Below, piece after piece: positions 17,401 to 25,140 of a stretch of 39,954 bases of DNA (position 1 is its first letter; each line of letters opens with the position of its first letter). The notes beneath the pieces were generated by a model that worked only from the letters and a program-made list of their open reading frames with translations, was not told the origin of the DNA and did no database searches. The position numbers and the translations under genes were made by a program. The DNA comes from an uncultured Selenomonadales bacterium (GTDB lineage: Bacteria > Bacillota > Negativicutes > Acidaminococcales > Acidaminococcaceae), in contig ONAV01000012.1 of the NCBI GenBank assembly GCA_900315925.1, positions 1-39,954 on the forward strand, in the 5' to 3' direction.

Positions 17401-18721
17401 TGGAGCGCATCCCAGAATAGACTGGGGCGTCGGAGACGCAAAAGGGATCGTTACCATAGCCGGTACGTTGGACGAACCGCAGTTGTTCGGCACGCTGGCA
17501 GTTGCGGATGGTTGTCTGAAGCTGAAAGATATTTATACACTGATAGACAAAGTCAATCTGAAAATGATATTCAGCGGAAGCCGGGTCCAGGTGGAACAGA
17601 TTTCCGCCGTACTGGGCAAAGGTACGCTGGAGGGCAGTGGCAGTTATGATTTCAGGGCTGCCGATGAACATTCCTATTTGTTCAACGTCGTGGCGAAAAA
17701 TGCAGAAATCGATTCGGCAATCTTTAAAGGCCGTATCAACGGATCTTTTACCGTATCTCCGGAACATTACCGGGTTCCCCTGCGTCTTTTGCAAAAACAG
17801 ACCAATCCTCCGGAACCTTCCGGCAAAAATGCACCGGCCCCATCAGGCATGCAGGAAGGCTGGCGTCCTAAAATTGCAGCAGATATCACGTTGGACGATG
17901 TAACGGTTAATATGCCTACCATTCCGTCTCTGGGAGAAGGGAACTCTAATCTTGGCCTGGACGTGGCTGTAAACCTGGGATCCAAAGTACATCTGTATAA
18001 CAAATATTTGTATGACCTGTGGCTGAAGGGCGCGGTAAAGGCGGAAGGCAGCACGATTTTCCCGAGGATCAGCGGCGGTATTGATACGGATAGAGGAACC
18101 GTGACTTATCTCAGGACCCGTTTTAAAATCGACAAAGGTTCTTTGCGATGGTCGCAGCCGGGTACGTTCCTGCCTAATGTGAAGCTGAACGCGAATACAA
18201 AATTCAGTCGCTACCGGATTGCGCTCCAGGTTGACGGTTCGCTGAACAAAGAAAATCTGAATATGAAACTGCAATCAAATCCATATCTGTCAAAGAATGC
18301 GATCGTCCGTATGCTGACTCTGCAGCGCACGTCGGCCGGCAGCGACGATATTACCAATGAGGATATGCATAATCTTCTGATTGCAGGGCTGGAAACCGGG
18401 CTGTTAGGCGATGTAGAGCAGTCGATTCGGAAAGCATTGGGCATCGATGAATTCCGCGTCTATGTAGGTAAGATTGAAAACGGTGTGGATCTGTACAGTG
18501 GGATTAACCGTGAACTGACGGAAGATGAAAAGGAACAGTATAATTTCCTGATTGCGAAGAATCTGACGGAACGCTGGAAAATCGGGTATACAAGAAGTTT
18601 TGACGGAAAGCATGATAATATTTACACCCAGTACCGGCTGACCGAGCATATGAATATTACACTTTCCCAGGACGAAAATCATGACAGAAGGTACAGCGTG
18701 GAATATCGTATTACATTCTGA
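14405..18721 (+). CDS. tamB: TamB-like (DUF490) inner-membrane-anchored lipid/OMP translocation protein
   Basis: 1438 residues. One N-terminal membrane anchor (about 5-30), then a very long, repetitive beta-rich body typical of AsmA/TamB-type bridge proteins, and the conserved C-terminal DUF490 region from about 1200, with ITIAGTLDEPQLFGTLAVADG-like repeats and KAEGSTIFPRISGGIDTDRGTVTYLRTRFKI. The far end (LTERWKIGYTRS..., YRLTEHMNITLSQDE, ending YRITF) has the strand pattern and terminal Phe of the family. Known: TamB spans the periplasm and helps outer-membrane assembly and phospholipid transport, with TamA or, in lineages without TamA, probably BamA. BamA is encoded three genes downstream and no TamA is visible, so a TamB-BamA partnership is the likely case here. 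GGAGG at 14388 is 12 bases from ATG 14405. Confidence 0.93.
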   Translation: MNRLAKWIAGIAVLFCALFLGTTQIVLPGLLQQAGPYAEKLAADYVNGSVQIGPITWPGSNTLLIRDVTVRDKKQQNVATVPEIRVSVNPFKAFSGLEKAVSLIELEKPTVYIIQSKDESWNYEKLLKPSQSETTPFYGKINIKQGTAVVQLPEGTWQYQIDGSVDGSYNPAFDLNFKVSAPGMEPATVLGSIDNKGIGKIVMKSDGVDLAPYHPLALRYGQVKGAAGLVTDIDGEWSNDGKNTVLKGKMNLRDIRGSYQMKAQDVPFRITGAVSSADHVISTDQLQVSINGQTAVLSGTVDIHDLDNPEGHLSLRSEKVSYEGETLTNIEAEAVMAGNKAAINYFSAAYRGGRISGQGVYELESGKLTGTADIRKVTLDGEKVNGEKFLLNAALAGSGTYKQEDGKLNVNVAANTMNLQWRDTVLNVMDFDADVTNDGVDIRTFSAFAESGALQASGKVFFDGGYDLQGRMASMPLAPVLAAAGQEGSGLVSSSYHLYGQGSRLNFEGPVQLQQTSVRELFLEKGSGYVTVHDNVVELQDYELTMDQGSHIANGTVDLRGEEPRLDLLVDTEKVRIEPLLAAAGLKETVAATGNLTNRMHITGTLSDPGVQGDVDMSDGSVKGYLIDSVTGRYYYHQGALRLDNIVVKALSATLKLHGVMDEDQHLDFQAEAANVDLSRLPIREDDVALAGYASAKGHLSGTVKKPLFAGDVTSKEFFINKVPVQNLKGVLVSNGDDINSLKGECEQTNTDGLTSAYMIDLSLNIPQRDLRGKMGIMYGDLQNILKMARVDFPVKGLVAGTLEFNGPNADTVADFWGYNLDINSVKYDQMALKARLNKGLLTVENIRLQEDRAFFREGTIALRGTMDLRKKTMNMRAHAVDANPAILTAFMQKPVSLTGSLNMTAQVEGPWDTLKGNGSVQIEQGSLEDVTFDRASADFVLNNDIIILSQASAEQDEYKLTAAGRIPVDVFRAKKNRKNPNAQMDVKVDFNKASLAVFGAHPRIDWGVGDAKGIVTIAGTLDEPQLFGTLAVADGCLKLKDIYTLIDKVNLKMIFSGSRVQVEQISAVLGKGTLEGSGSYDFRAADEHSYLFNVVAKNAEIDSAIFKGRINGSFTVSPEHYRVPLRLLQKQTNPPEPSGKNAPAPSGMQEGWRPKIAADITLDDVTVNMPTIPSLGEGNSNLGLDVAVNLGSKVHLYNKYLYDLWLKGAVKAEGSTIFPRISGGIDTDRGTVTYLRTRFKIDKGSLRWSQPGTFLPNVKLNANTKFSRYRIALQVDGSLNKENLNMKLQSNPYLSKNAIVRMLTLQRTSAGSDDITNEDMHNLLIAGLETGLLGDVEQSIRKALGIDEFRVYVGKIENGVDLYSGINRELTEDEKEQYNFLIAKNLTERWKIGYTRSFDGKHDNIYTQYRLTEHMNITLSQDENHDRRYSVEYRITF

Positions 18722-18737
18722 CCGGAGAGGGGCAATT

Positions 18738-19370
18738 ATGTTACAAAAATATCTTACGGAACTGAAAAAAATAAAGATGCTTTCCCCGGAAGAAGAAAGG
18801 GAACTGTGGATCCGGGAAGAAGAAGGAGACGAGGAGGCCCATCAGAAACTGATCAGCTCTTATCAACCGCTGGTGTTCAAAACGGCGGTTCAGTTCCATA
18901 TGCCGGAAGAGGTTACCCTGGAGCTGATTCAGGAGGGGACTGTCGGTCTTCTGGAAGCTGCGGAGAGTTATGACTATACGAAAGGCGTTGCGTTCAGCCT
19001 GTATGCGGTTCACCGTATCAGGGGCCGGATGTGTGACTTTATGAACCGGGAATTTTCCCGTGAAGAACTTTCCCTGGACAGAGAAACTGCAGAAGGTTGG
19101 AGCCTGGCAGAATTTATCCCGGGTATGCAGATGCTTCCGGAAGAAGTGGCGGAACGCCATGCCGTATCCAGTCGTGTTTCCCAGGCGATTGACCGGCTGC
19201 CGCAAAAGGAAAAGCAGGTTTTACAGGGTATTTTTCTGGAAAATAAGACGCCTTCGGTTTTAGCGGCTGATATTAAGGTAACGCCGGGGCATATCTATCG
19301 CCTTGAAAAACAGGGGGTACGCAGAATACGGGGGATGTTGTCCCGGTTTATGCGGGATTTTAAAAAGTAG
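18738..19370 (+). CDS. Sigma-70-family RNA polymerase sigma factor
   Basis: 210 residues from ATG 18738, 16 bases after the TamB stop, with GGAGAGGGG ahead; a longer upstream frame overlaps tamB and is unlikely. Seen: region 1.2/2 (MLQKYLTELKKIKMLSPEEERELW, then LISSYQPLVFKTA, ELIQEGTVGLLEAAESYDYTKG, FSLYAVHRIRGRM), a short linker with a residual region 3, and a region 4 helix-turn-helix (AIDRLPQKEKQVLQGIFLENK..., ending YRLEKQGVRRIRGML). It resembles small group 3 alternative sigma factors (sporulation or stress type) rather than the housekeeping factor, which is much longer. Its place between tamB and bamA suggests control of envelope genes; this is inference. It is probably co-transcribed with tamB. 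Confidence 0.9.
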   Translation: MLQKYLTELKKIKMLSPEEERELWIREEEGDEEAHQKLISSYQPLVFKTAVQFHMPEEVTLELIQEGTVGLLEAAESYDYTKGVAFSLYAVHRIRGRMCDFMNREFSREELSLDRETAEGWSLAEFIPGMQMLPEEVAERHAVSSRVSQAIDRLPQKEKQVLQGIFLENKTPSVLAADIKVTPGHIYRLEKQGVRRIRGMLSRFMRDFKK

Positions 19371-19506
19371 CAGCACAGTGAATATGTTGTGTTTTGAAGT
19401 TGTTGACAAAATAAAAAGAAAAGCAGTCTTATCCGGGTAAAAAACAGAGATAATGACAGAAAAATAATGAAAATGATTAAAATTTGGTATTTTTTTATAA
19501 GTTGAT

Positions 19507-19535
19507 TTGCCAAGTTCATTCAGATTATATATAAT
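19507..19535 (+). promoter_or_regulatory. Strong promoter before the membrane-protein gene
   Basis: TTGCCA (19507-19512), 17 bases, perfect TATAAT (19530-19535), 27 bases before ATG 19563. The -35 context TTTGCCAA equals that of the promoter at 7760. Confidence 0.8.
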
Positions 19536-19562
19536 CATATGTAAGTTTGGAGGTGTAATCCT

Positions 19563-20102
19563 ATGACTCAGAGCCGGTCTGTCTGCAGCCGTATCCGGAA
19601 TGCACGGGCCAGTCTGGATAATGCGGAGCGCAGTTTCCGCAGTAACCAGGAGGTTCGGGGCGAACTGGATCTGATGCTGGCAGAAGCAGAACTGGATAAT
19701 CTGCGGCAGAAACGTCCGGGGATTTCCTGGACCCGTCATACGCTGGCGGCCTGTTTTGCTGTCTTGGTGCTGGCCTCCGGATGTTTGGGCTGGTGGTGGG
19801 CTTCTGCGTATGGAGGAAATACTACGAATGCCGCCGGATTACAGGGACCGACAATTGCAGATAAAAAAGAAAGTGCGGCAGGCGAAGATAAGAAACTATC
19901 TGTTTCCCAACAAAATAATGTAACTCCAGCTGCTGTGCCTGAACAAAAACCGGCGATGAAAGAAAAACCGGTTGTGCCGGCGCAGGCTGCGGTTTCAACG
20001 GCGCCGCAAGCCGGGAACAGGGAGGCGGGAGTCCGTCTTTCAGCCGGACAAATGCGTCAGTTGATCCGTTCCGGCAGGCAGGAATTGGGAAATATACGGT
20101 AA
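19563..20102 (+). CDS. Unrecognised single-pass membrane protein between sigma factor and BamA
   Basis: 179 residues; ATG 19563 with GGAGG at 19549-19553. Layout: about 58 residues of charged, helical N-terminus (SRIRNARASLDNAERSF..., LMLAEAELDNLRQ), one membrane helix about 60-82 (TLAACFAVLVLASGCLGWWWAS), then about 95 residues of Ala/Pro/Lys/Gln-rich low-complexity sequence, and a short C-terminal helix (SAGQMRQLIRSGRQEL). By the positive-inside rule the N-terminus is cytoplasmic and the flexible tail periplasmic. That topology matches anti-sigma factors and periplasm-spanning tethers, and the gene sits next to a sigma factor gene, but no anti-sigma motif is recognisable. Function unknown. 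Confidence 0.75.
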   Translation: MTQSRSVCSRIRNARASLDNAERSFRSNQEVRGELDLMLAEAELDNLRQKRPGISWTRHTLAACFAVLVLASGCLGWWWASAYGGNTTNAAGLQGPTIADKKESAAGEDKKLSVSQQNNVTPAAVPEQKPAMKEKPVVPAQAAVSTAPQAGNREAGVRLSAGQMRQLIRSGRQELGNIR

Positions 20103-20117
20103 TTTGAATAAAAAGAT

Positions 20118-20146
20118 TTGGTTTTCACCACCGTAAGGTGTATAAT
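20118..20146 (+). promoter_or_regulatory. Promoter of bamA
   Basis: TTGGTT (20118-20123), 17 bases, perfect TATAAT (20141-20146). The spacer contains CACCACCGTAAGGTG, a small imperfect dyad next to the -10. Distance to the bamA ATG is 61 bases. Confidence 0.7.
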
Positions 20147-20207
20147 ATATTAGTTAAGTTATAAATAATTTCAGATTTCTAGCGTTACAGGGAGGTTTAT
20201 TGATATT

Positions 20208-22199
20208 ATGAAACATGCTTTTGAAAAGCAGATAACTGTCGGTTTGCTGGCAACCTTGCTGGTAGCAAGTCCGGTGTTTGCAGAAACAACAACGACGATG
20301 TCAGAACCCATCGGACTGAAAAAGAAACCTGTCTCCACAACCAGTAAAAAGGAAGATGTGCCTCCGGCACAGGGAAGTGGTACAGCAGGGACGGCATCCA
20401 GGCCAAACCGGTTAAATCTCCCTCCCAGGGAAAGTCCGGTTCCCGGTCAGGATATCCGTGTGCAGGGCGAAGCTGCAAATGAGCTGGCTCCATATCTTAA
20501 TAAAACGGTTACGAAAATCAGTGTGGAAGGAAATGCAGAGGTTCCCTCTGAAGACATTCTGAGAGCGGTTTACAGCAAACCGGGCCTTCCGCTGACAGAA
20601 GAGGATATTTCAAGGGATATGCAGGCCATCTATGGCATGGGATGGTTTTATGAGATCCAGCCCTCGTTCCAGACGGTACCGGAAGGGGTTCAGGTTACCT
20701 ATCATGTACAGGAAAATCCGAAATTCGATCATCTGGAGGTTATAGGAAATACCAAGGTATCTACCGATAAAATCCGTCAGATCGTGAACATTCCGAAAGG
20801 AAAGATCGTCAACATCCGGGATTCCAACCGGAAACTGAGTTTTGTGGAAGAACAGTATAAGAGAGACGGCTATATCCTTGCCCGTATCACGGATGTCCGT
20901 TTTATGCCTGACGGTGTTCTGGCCATTACAATCAATGAAGGGATCGTAGAGGACTTTAAGGTTAAAGGTAATAAAAAAACAAAAGATAAGGTTATTTTAC
21001 GGGAGATCCGCCTGAAAAAAGGAGAGCCTTTCAATTCGACCCTGGCCCGCCGTTCTCTGAACCGAATCCAGAACCTGGGATTTTTTGAAGATGTTAATAT
21101 GAAGCTGAACCCCGGTCGTCAGCCCAACGCGGTGGAAATGGAAATCGATGTAGTGGAGATGAATACCGGTACGTTTGGTATTGGGGCCGGTTACAGTGAT
21201 GCGGACGGTTTTGTCGGTATGATTTCGGTCGGCGATAAGAACCTGCGGGGTACCGGTGACAGCATTCTGCTTCGCTGGGAATTCGGCGGCGCGGACAACA
21301 AGAACTACGAATTGGTGTACCGGAAGCCATGGCTGGACAAAAAGGAAACTTCATTAGGCATCGCGCTGTATGATATTACCAATGAAACGGCTGACTATGA
21401 CCGTGAAGGCGATGAGCTTGCCCGATATGACAAGAAGCGCGTAGGGCAGGAAATTACCCTCGGCCGTCCACAGGGTGAGTTTGTGCGGCATTCAATCACG
21501 CTGAAGCATCGTAATGACAAATATGTGGAACGGGTTGGCGGATATAACATGCAATATTATGAGAAGTCTTTTGACAAGGAATTAGAGCCGGGCGGCAAGT
21601 ATTATAAATATAAGGGGAAATGGCCGGCTACTGCGCAGGAACGCCGCGACGAAAACTTTGGTACGACCAACAGTATCACATATTCCCGCGTGTATGACTC
21701 CCGTGACAATATCTACGATCCCCATGCCGGCAAACGGAATTCCTATACGTTTGAATGGGCCGGCTTGGGCGGTGATTTTAAGTTCGAAAAGATTACAGTA
21801 AACTATCGGTATTATATCCCGATGCAACGGGATCGGGTATTGGCCTTTGATCTGGCAGCCGGTTACGCCTGGGGAGACATGCCCCTGTCTCAGCGTTTTT
21901 CCGTCGGTGGCGGAGACAGCCTGCGCGGTTACAAGGACGATCAGTTCCGGGGCAACAGCATGCTTCGGGGTACTGCAGAATATCGTTTCCCAATCCGGAA
22001 AAAAGTGCAGGGCGTCATCTTCTACGATATCGGTTACGCATGGGATAAACGGGACCAGAGAAACTTTGATCTGGGTCTGATGGAATCCGGTTATGGTATT
22101 GGCCTGCGGATCAATTCCCCGTTAGGACCGATCAAGCTTGACTGGGGTAAAGGAAAGCAGCGCAGCCGCTTCCACTTTAGCTTTGGCGGACAGTTCTGA
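20208..22199 (+). CDS. bamA: Outer-membrane protein assembly factor BamA (three POTRA domains)
   Basis: 663 residues. Inserts beta-barrel proteins into the outer membrane. Signal peptide (cleavage near VFA-ETT), then about 70 residues of Pro/Lys/Ser-rich linker, three POTRA domains (about 97-171, starting VTKISVEGNAEVPSEDI; 172-246, LEVIGNTKVSTDKI; 247-321, FKVKGNKKTKDKVI), then a 16-strand-type barrel ending in FSFGGQF with terminal Phe. The lid-lock motif reads LRGY (in GGGDSLRGYKDD) instead of VRGF. The E. coli protein has five POTRA domains and about 810 residues; shorter versions are known in diderm Firmicutes. GGAGG at 20191-20195. The next gene starts five bases after the stop and is presumably coupled. 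It could also serve as the TamB partner. Confidence 0.95.
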   Translation: MKHAFEKQITVGLLATLLVASPVFAETTTTMSEPIGLKKKPVSTTSKKEDVPPAQGSGTAGTASRPNRLNLPPRESPVPGQDIRVQGEAANELAPYLNKTVTKISVEGNAEVPSEDILRAVYSKPGLPLTEEDISRDMQAIYGMGWFYEIQPSFQTVPEGVQVTYHVQENPKFDHLEVIGNTKVSTDKIRQIVNIPKGKIVNIRDSNRKLSFVEEQYKRDGYILARITDVRFMPDGVLAITINEGIVEDFKVKGNKKTKDKVILREIRLKKGEPFNSTLARRSLNRIQNLGFFEDVNMKLNPGRQPNAVEMEIDVVEMNTGTFGIGAGYSDADGFVGMISVGDKNLRGTGDSILLRWEFGGADNKNYELVYRKPWLDKKETSLGIALYDITNETADYDREGDELARYDKKRVGQEITLGRPQGEFVRHSITLKHRNDKYVERVGGYNMQYYEKSFDKELEPGGKYYKYKGKWPATAQERRDENFGTTNSITYSRVYDSRDNIYDPHAGKRNSYTFEWAGLGGDFKFEKITVNYRYYIPMQRDRVLAFDLAAGYAWGDMPLSQRFSVGGGDSLRGYKDDQFRGNSMLRGTAEYRFPIRKKVQGVIFYDIGYAWDKRDQRNFDLGLMESGYGIGLRINSPLGPIKLDWGKGKQRSRFHFSFGGQF

Positions 22200-22204
22200 T
22201 TATC

Positions 22205-23482
22205 ATGTTGAGAAACGCGATTTTGTTTCTGGTGTGCCTGCTGTGGACGGAATGTATCCTGGCCGCGCCGGTAACAAAAGTGAATGTGACCATCCGTGAC
22301 GAGGCGGGAAAAACCAGTCCCGTTCTGCTTCACAAGATGGAAGACAGCATGCAGGTGGTGGCTTCCCAGCTGTTTAACAGCAGGGACTCGGAATTTATCC
22401 TGGCCGACAGATCCGGATATGAGCATCTGCTGTCGGAAATATCCGACCGTGTCATTACCGGATACCAGACGAACCGTGTCTTTCTTTCCGTAGTGCATGA
22501 GCCGGAAGGAACGGCAGTTGATCTTGCGTTTTCTGTTGCACCCTGGGCGCAGACAGTGCAGCAGGTCGATGTGGACATACAGTTTTCCGGTGTCAGCCCC
22601 TTTGCTTCCGCGGTTCTGCAGGCAAAGATTCCGGCTCTGAAAGAACAGCTTCAGGAAACGCTGCAGGGCGCTTCTTTGGACGCGGCCGACTGGGCAGGAG
22701 GAATCCTCCGGGGGCAGGTGAAGAGCTGTGTGGAAAAGGCTCTGCCTGATTTCAAAGCAGCTGTCGACCTGACCGCGAAGGACGGAAGCGCACAGGTGCA
22801 GGTCGTCATCTATCCGGTGGGTGAACTGGTGCGTACCGTAGAGTACAGTATGATTTCCAGATCCATTCCGAATATCCTGCTGATGCAGCTGAAGTATAAG
22901 TATGCGGATAAGGCAAAAGCCCTGCAGGGATTGCCGGTTTCCTGTCTGGAAACAAATCAAGAAATTCTGGCCGAACGGCTGTTGCAGGAACTGTCGGAAG
23001 AACCGCAGGTCAGGCGCCATCATCTGAAACCGCAGGTGATCATACATCCCGGGTCGGAAACCCAGGTGGAATTATTGTTGGAATCCGATGAATATAAAAT
23101 CTGGTTTGAAGGATACGGGGATATAGGGCGTAAAGACCATAATCTGTCCGGCCGTGCCCATATCGGTAAGTTTATTTCCCGCAGGGATGAGATCTTCGGT
23201 GAAGCAGGTGTGGATCTGAAACATGTGAAATGGGATTTCAATGCCGGTTATGCCTATCACTGGGGTAAGGCGACCTTGTCTTATATGCGCCGTATTCCGG
23301 CGGATGCCAATATATACCGTTTTGAGTATGATTTCACTCCTAAATGGCGTTTCCGCTATGAGCATTTCGGGAATACCAAGGAAAACGAGTATGCAGTCCG
23401 GTACCGGATCCACGAATTCCTGAGCGGTGAATATGTCTATTCTACCAATAAGTCGTATTTCCGAATTGTTGGAAATCTGTGA
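22205..23482 (+). CDS. Unrecognised exported protein with beta-strand-rich C-terminus, coupled to bamA
   Basis: 425 residues. ATG 22205 lies five bases after the bamA stop without its own ribosome site, pointing to translational coupling. Signal peptide (MLRNAILFLVCLLWTECILA, cleavage near LAA). The middle (about 25-290) looks globular, alpha/beta, without known motifs. The last 130 residues alternate polar and aromatic residues in short strands (KIWFEGYGDIG, WDFNAGYAYHWGKATLSYMRR, WRFRYEHFG, YAVRYRIHEFLSGEYVYS), as in outer-membrane barrels. The closing segment resembles the end of the TamB-like protein in spacing and residues ([LF]T-x-[RK]-W-[KR] ... Y-R-[LI]-x-E). A role in outer-membrane assembly with BamA is inferred from position only. 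Confidence 0.8.
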   Translation: MLRNAILFLVCLLWTECILAAPVTKVNVTIRDEAGKTSPVLLHKMEDSMQVVASQLFNSRDSEFILADRSGYEHLLSEISDRVITGYQTNRVFLSVVHEPEGTAVDLAFSVAPWAQTVQQVDVDIQFSGVSPFASAVLQAKIPALKEQLQETLQGASLDAADWAGGILRGQVKSCVEKALPDFKAAVDLTAKDGSAQVQVVIYPVGELVRTVEYSMISRSIPNILLMQLKYKYADKAKALQGLPVSCLETNQEILAERLLQELSEEPQVRRHHLKPQVIIHPGSETQVELLLESDEYKIWFEGYGDIGRKDHNLSGRAHIGKFISRRDEIFGEAGVDLKHVKWDFNAGYAYHWGKATLSYMRRIPADANIYRFEYDFTPKWRFRYEHFGNTKENEYAVRYRIHEFLSGEYVYSTNKSYFRIVGNL

Positions 23483-23498
23483 AATCTTTGGTTTATTG

Positions 23499-23527
23499 TT
23501 GAAAGTACCGGTACAGACTGGTATAAT
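23499..23527 (+). promoter_or_regulatory. Promoter of the skp-like genes, with a palindrome in the spacer
   Basis: TTGAAA (23499-23504), 17 bases, perfect TATAAT (23522-23527), 42 bases before ATG 23569. The spacer begins with the perfect 10-bp palindrome GTACCGGTAC (23505-23514), a good candidate operator. Confidence 0.8.
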
Positions 23528-23568
23528 TAATAAGTAAAAATTTTTTAAGAAAGCAGGTAACTATTATT

Positions 23569-24060
23569 ATGATGGAAAAATTGCGTAATCCGAAAAATGT
23601 CAAAACCATATCGCTGATTGTTGCGGCTATTTTTGTCATCGGCTGTTTTACACTGGCGATGAGTGCCGGCGGGTTTGGCAGCGCCGTGGCTTCCGCCGCG
23701 TCCAGTGAATCCGCTATCGGAGTGGTCAATTATCAGGTTCTGGTCTCCCAGTCCCCCCGGTTGGAACAGATTCGGAGCGATATGCAGAAAGCGATTGCTG
23801 ATACCCGTAAAGAATTTGATAACAACAGCCAGAACATGAATGATGAAGAAAAAGAACGGTATTACAAACAGCTTCAGGAACGTCTGGCCAATAAGGAAAA
23901 GGACTTGATGGATCCGTTGCTGAAGGATATCAACGATACCATTAAAAAGATTGCGGATAAAAAAGGCCTGAAGGTTGTTGTTGATAAAGCTACCGTAGTA
24001 TATGGCGGGACGGATATTACGGATGAAGTAGCCAAAGCATTGCAGAATCCGAAAAAATGA
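23569..24060 (+). CDS. Skp/OmpH-family periplasmic chaperone, signal-anchored
   Basis: 163 residues (ATG 23572 is an equally possible start). First of three OmpH-type proteins in a row. Hydrophobic segment at about 13-33 (ISLIVAAIFVIGCFTLAMSAG), cleavable or an anchor, then the family pattern: IGVVNYQVLVSQSPRLEQI, a long charged helical arm (about 70-125), and the closing strand LKVVVDKATVVYGGTDITDEV typical of OmpH. Known: Skp trimers hold unfolded outer-membrane proteins in the periplasm and deliver them to BamA, encoded just upstream. Own promoter at 23499; followed by a strong hairpin at 24072-24097. Confidence 0.88.
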   Translation: MMEKLRNPKNVKTISLIVAAIFVIGCFTLAMSAGGFGSAVASAASSESAIGVVNYQVLVSQSPRLEQIRSDMQKAIADTRKEFDNNSQNMNDEEKERYYKQLQERLANKEKDLMDPLLKDINDTIKKIADKKGLKVVVDKATVVYGGTDITDEVAKALQNPKK

Positions 24061-24071
24061 TCGCGCATGAG

Positions 24072-24097
24072 ATGAGGCTCTGCAGGAGCCTCATTTT
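24072..24097 (+). terminator. Perfect hairpin between the first and second skp-like genes
   Basis: ATGAGGCTC (24072-24080) and GAGCCTCAT (24086-24094) pair perfectly with a five-base loop. The T-run is only four long, so partial termination or 3'-end protection seems more likely than a full stop. Confidence 0.65.
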
Positions 24098-24117
24098 CCA
24101 TTGCTGAAGGAGGAAAC

Positions 24118-25095
24118 ATGATGCGCTGGCTTTTGATTGTTTTTACAGTTCTGGCGCTGATGCTTTCGGCCTGCGGCAAAATCGGAGGCGGAGAAAAGAT
24201 TGCAGTTGTAAACTGGGATAAGGTGCTGCAGGAACATCCGCAGCATGGCCGTTTGCAAAAGCTGAAGGAAGAGTACCGCCTGCTTCTGGATAAGCGCCGA
24301 GAACAGGAAATTATCGGAAAGACCCGGATGAGCAATCTGGCGAAGCTGTACCAGCTAAAACAGAACAGCAAACAGAATTTCCTGTCTGCTGATTTCATGA
24401 CCCGCATGATGGAAAAGCAAACGGCGGAACAGGAAAAGCTGAAGCAGCTGAGCAATCAGATTGCAGATCAGATCGACCGGGAACTGGCAGAAGAAGAAAA
24501 GAAGCTGAATGAACATTACCGGCTGCAGTTGTTTAATCTGCGACTGAAGCTGGATACCGTCCGTATGGTTCCGGAAGAACGCAAAAAGGTGGAAGCGGAA
24601 CTGAAAGCTGTACAGGCGGAAAGAGACCGTGACCGGATGTTGCTGATGCGGCATAAGTTCGGGCTGGTCAATCAGCGGATGGAACCGCATGTAAAAGCCA
24701 TGCAGCAGCGTCTGGACGCCTATGCCCGCCAGTTGCAGATCCAGATGAGAACGGAAATGAAAAAGGGTTCGGGCAAAGACGATGCTGTTCTGCAAAAAGT
24801 TCCGTCTGCGCTGAAAGAACTGCTGGGAACCGTGGATCAGGAGCTGGATAAACAGCAGCAGGCTATCGAAACGCTGGAAACAGCGATAAAAAAGGATATG
24901 GAAAGCGTGGTTGCCAAACTTGCCAAAGAAAGAGGCTATTCCGTTGTTTTCCATAAATACCGTATGAATGTTTCCGCAGAGGATATAACCGGAGACGTGA
25001 TTACCGGGTTAAAGAAACTGCAATACCGGACGAAAGCAGCGGAAGCGTTAAATAAGCGCGTTGCAGATGGTACGGCAGGAGAAAAAAGCAAATAA
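24118..25095 (+). CDS. OmpH-like lipoprotein, elongated
   Basis: 325 residues; ATG 24118 behind AAGGAGG. Second OmpH-type gene, twice the usual length. A lipobox LSAC at about 16-19 (in LALMLSACGKIGGG) predicts a lipoprotein signal and acylated Cys19. It then starts like Skp (KIAVVNWDKVLQEHPQHGRLQKLKEEY), continues with about 220 residues of charged, coiled-coil-prone helix rich in Gln, Lys, Glu and Met, and closes with GYSVVFHKYRMNVSAEDITGDVI, the OmpH end motif. The longer arms would make a larger cage or reach than ordinary Skp. Tethering to a membrane is unusual for Skp, which is soluble in E. coli. Function as a chaperone is inferred from the family fold. Confidence 0.85.
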   Translation: MMRWLLIVFTVLALMLSACGKIGGGEKIAVVNWDKVLQEHPQHGRLQKLKEEYRLLLDKRREQEIIGKTRMSNLAKLYQLKQNSKQNFLSADFMTRMMEKQTAEQEKLKQLSNQIADQIDRELAEEEKKLNEHYRLQLFNLRLKLDTVRMVPEERKKVEAELKAVQAERDRDRMLLMRHKFGLVNQRMEPHVKAMQQRLDAYARQLQIQMRTEMKKGSGKDDAVLQKVPSALKELLGTVDQELDKQQQAIETLETAIKKDMESVVAKLAKERGYSVVFHKYRMNVSAEDITGDVITGLKKLQYRTKAAEALNKRVADGTAGEKSK

Positions 25096-25140
25096 ATATT
25101 TTATTATAAAAAAAGATTACGGGAAGGATGACTGATAAAC

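Noticed and set aside
18681-18737. Longer sigma factor start inside tamB
   Set aside because: The extension overlaps the end of tamB in another frame, is not sigma-like, and ATG 18738 has a ribosome site and a proper region 1.2 start.
23499-23527. Hairpin formed by GTACCGGTAC as a terminator of the gene ending at 23482
   Set aside because: The palindrome has no loop and no T-run and sits within a near-perfect promoter, so a DNA-level role is more likely.
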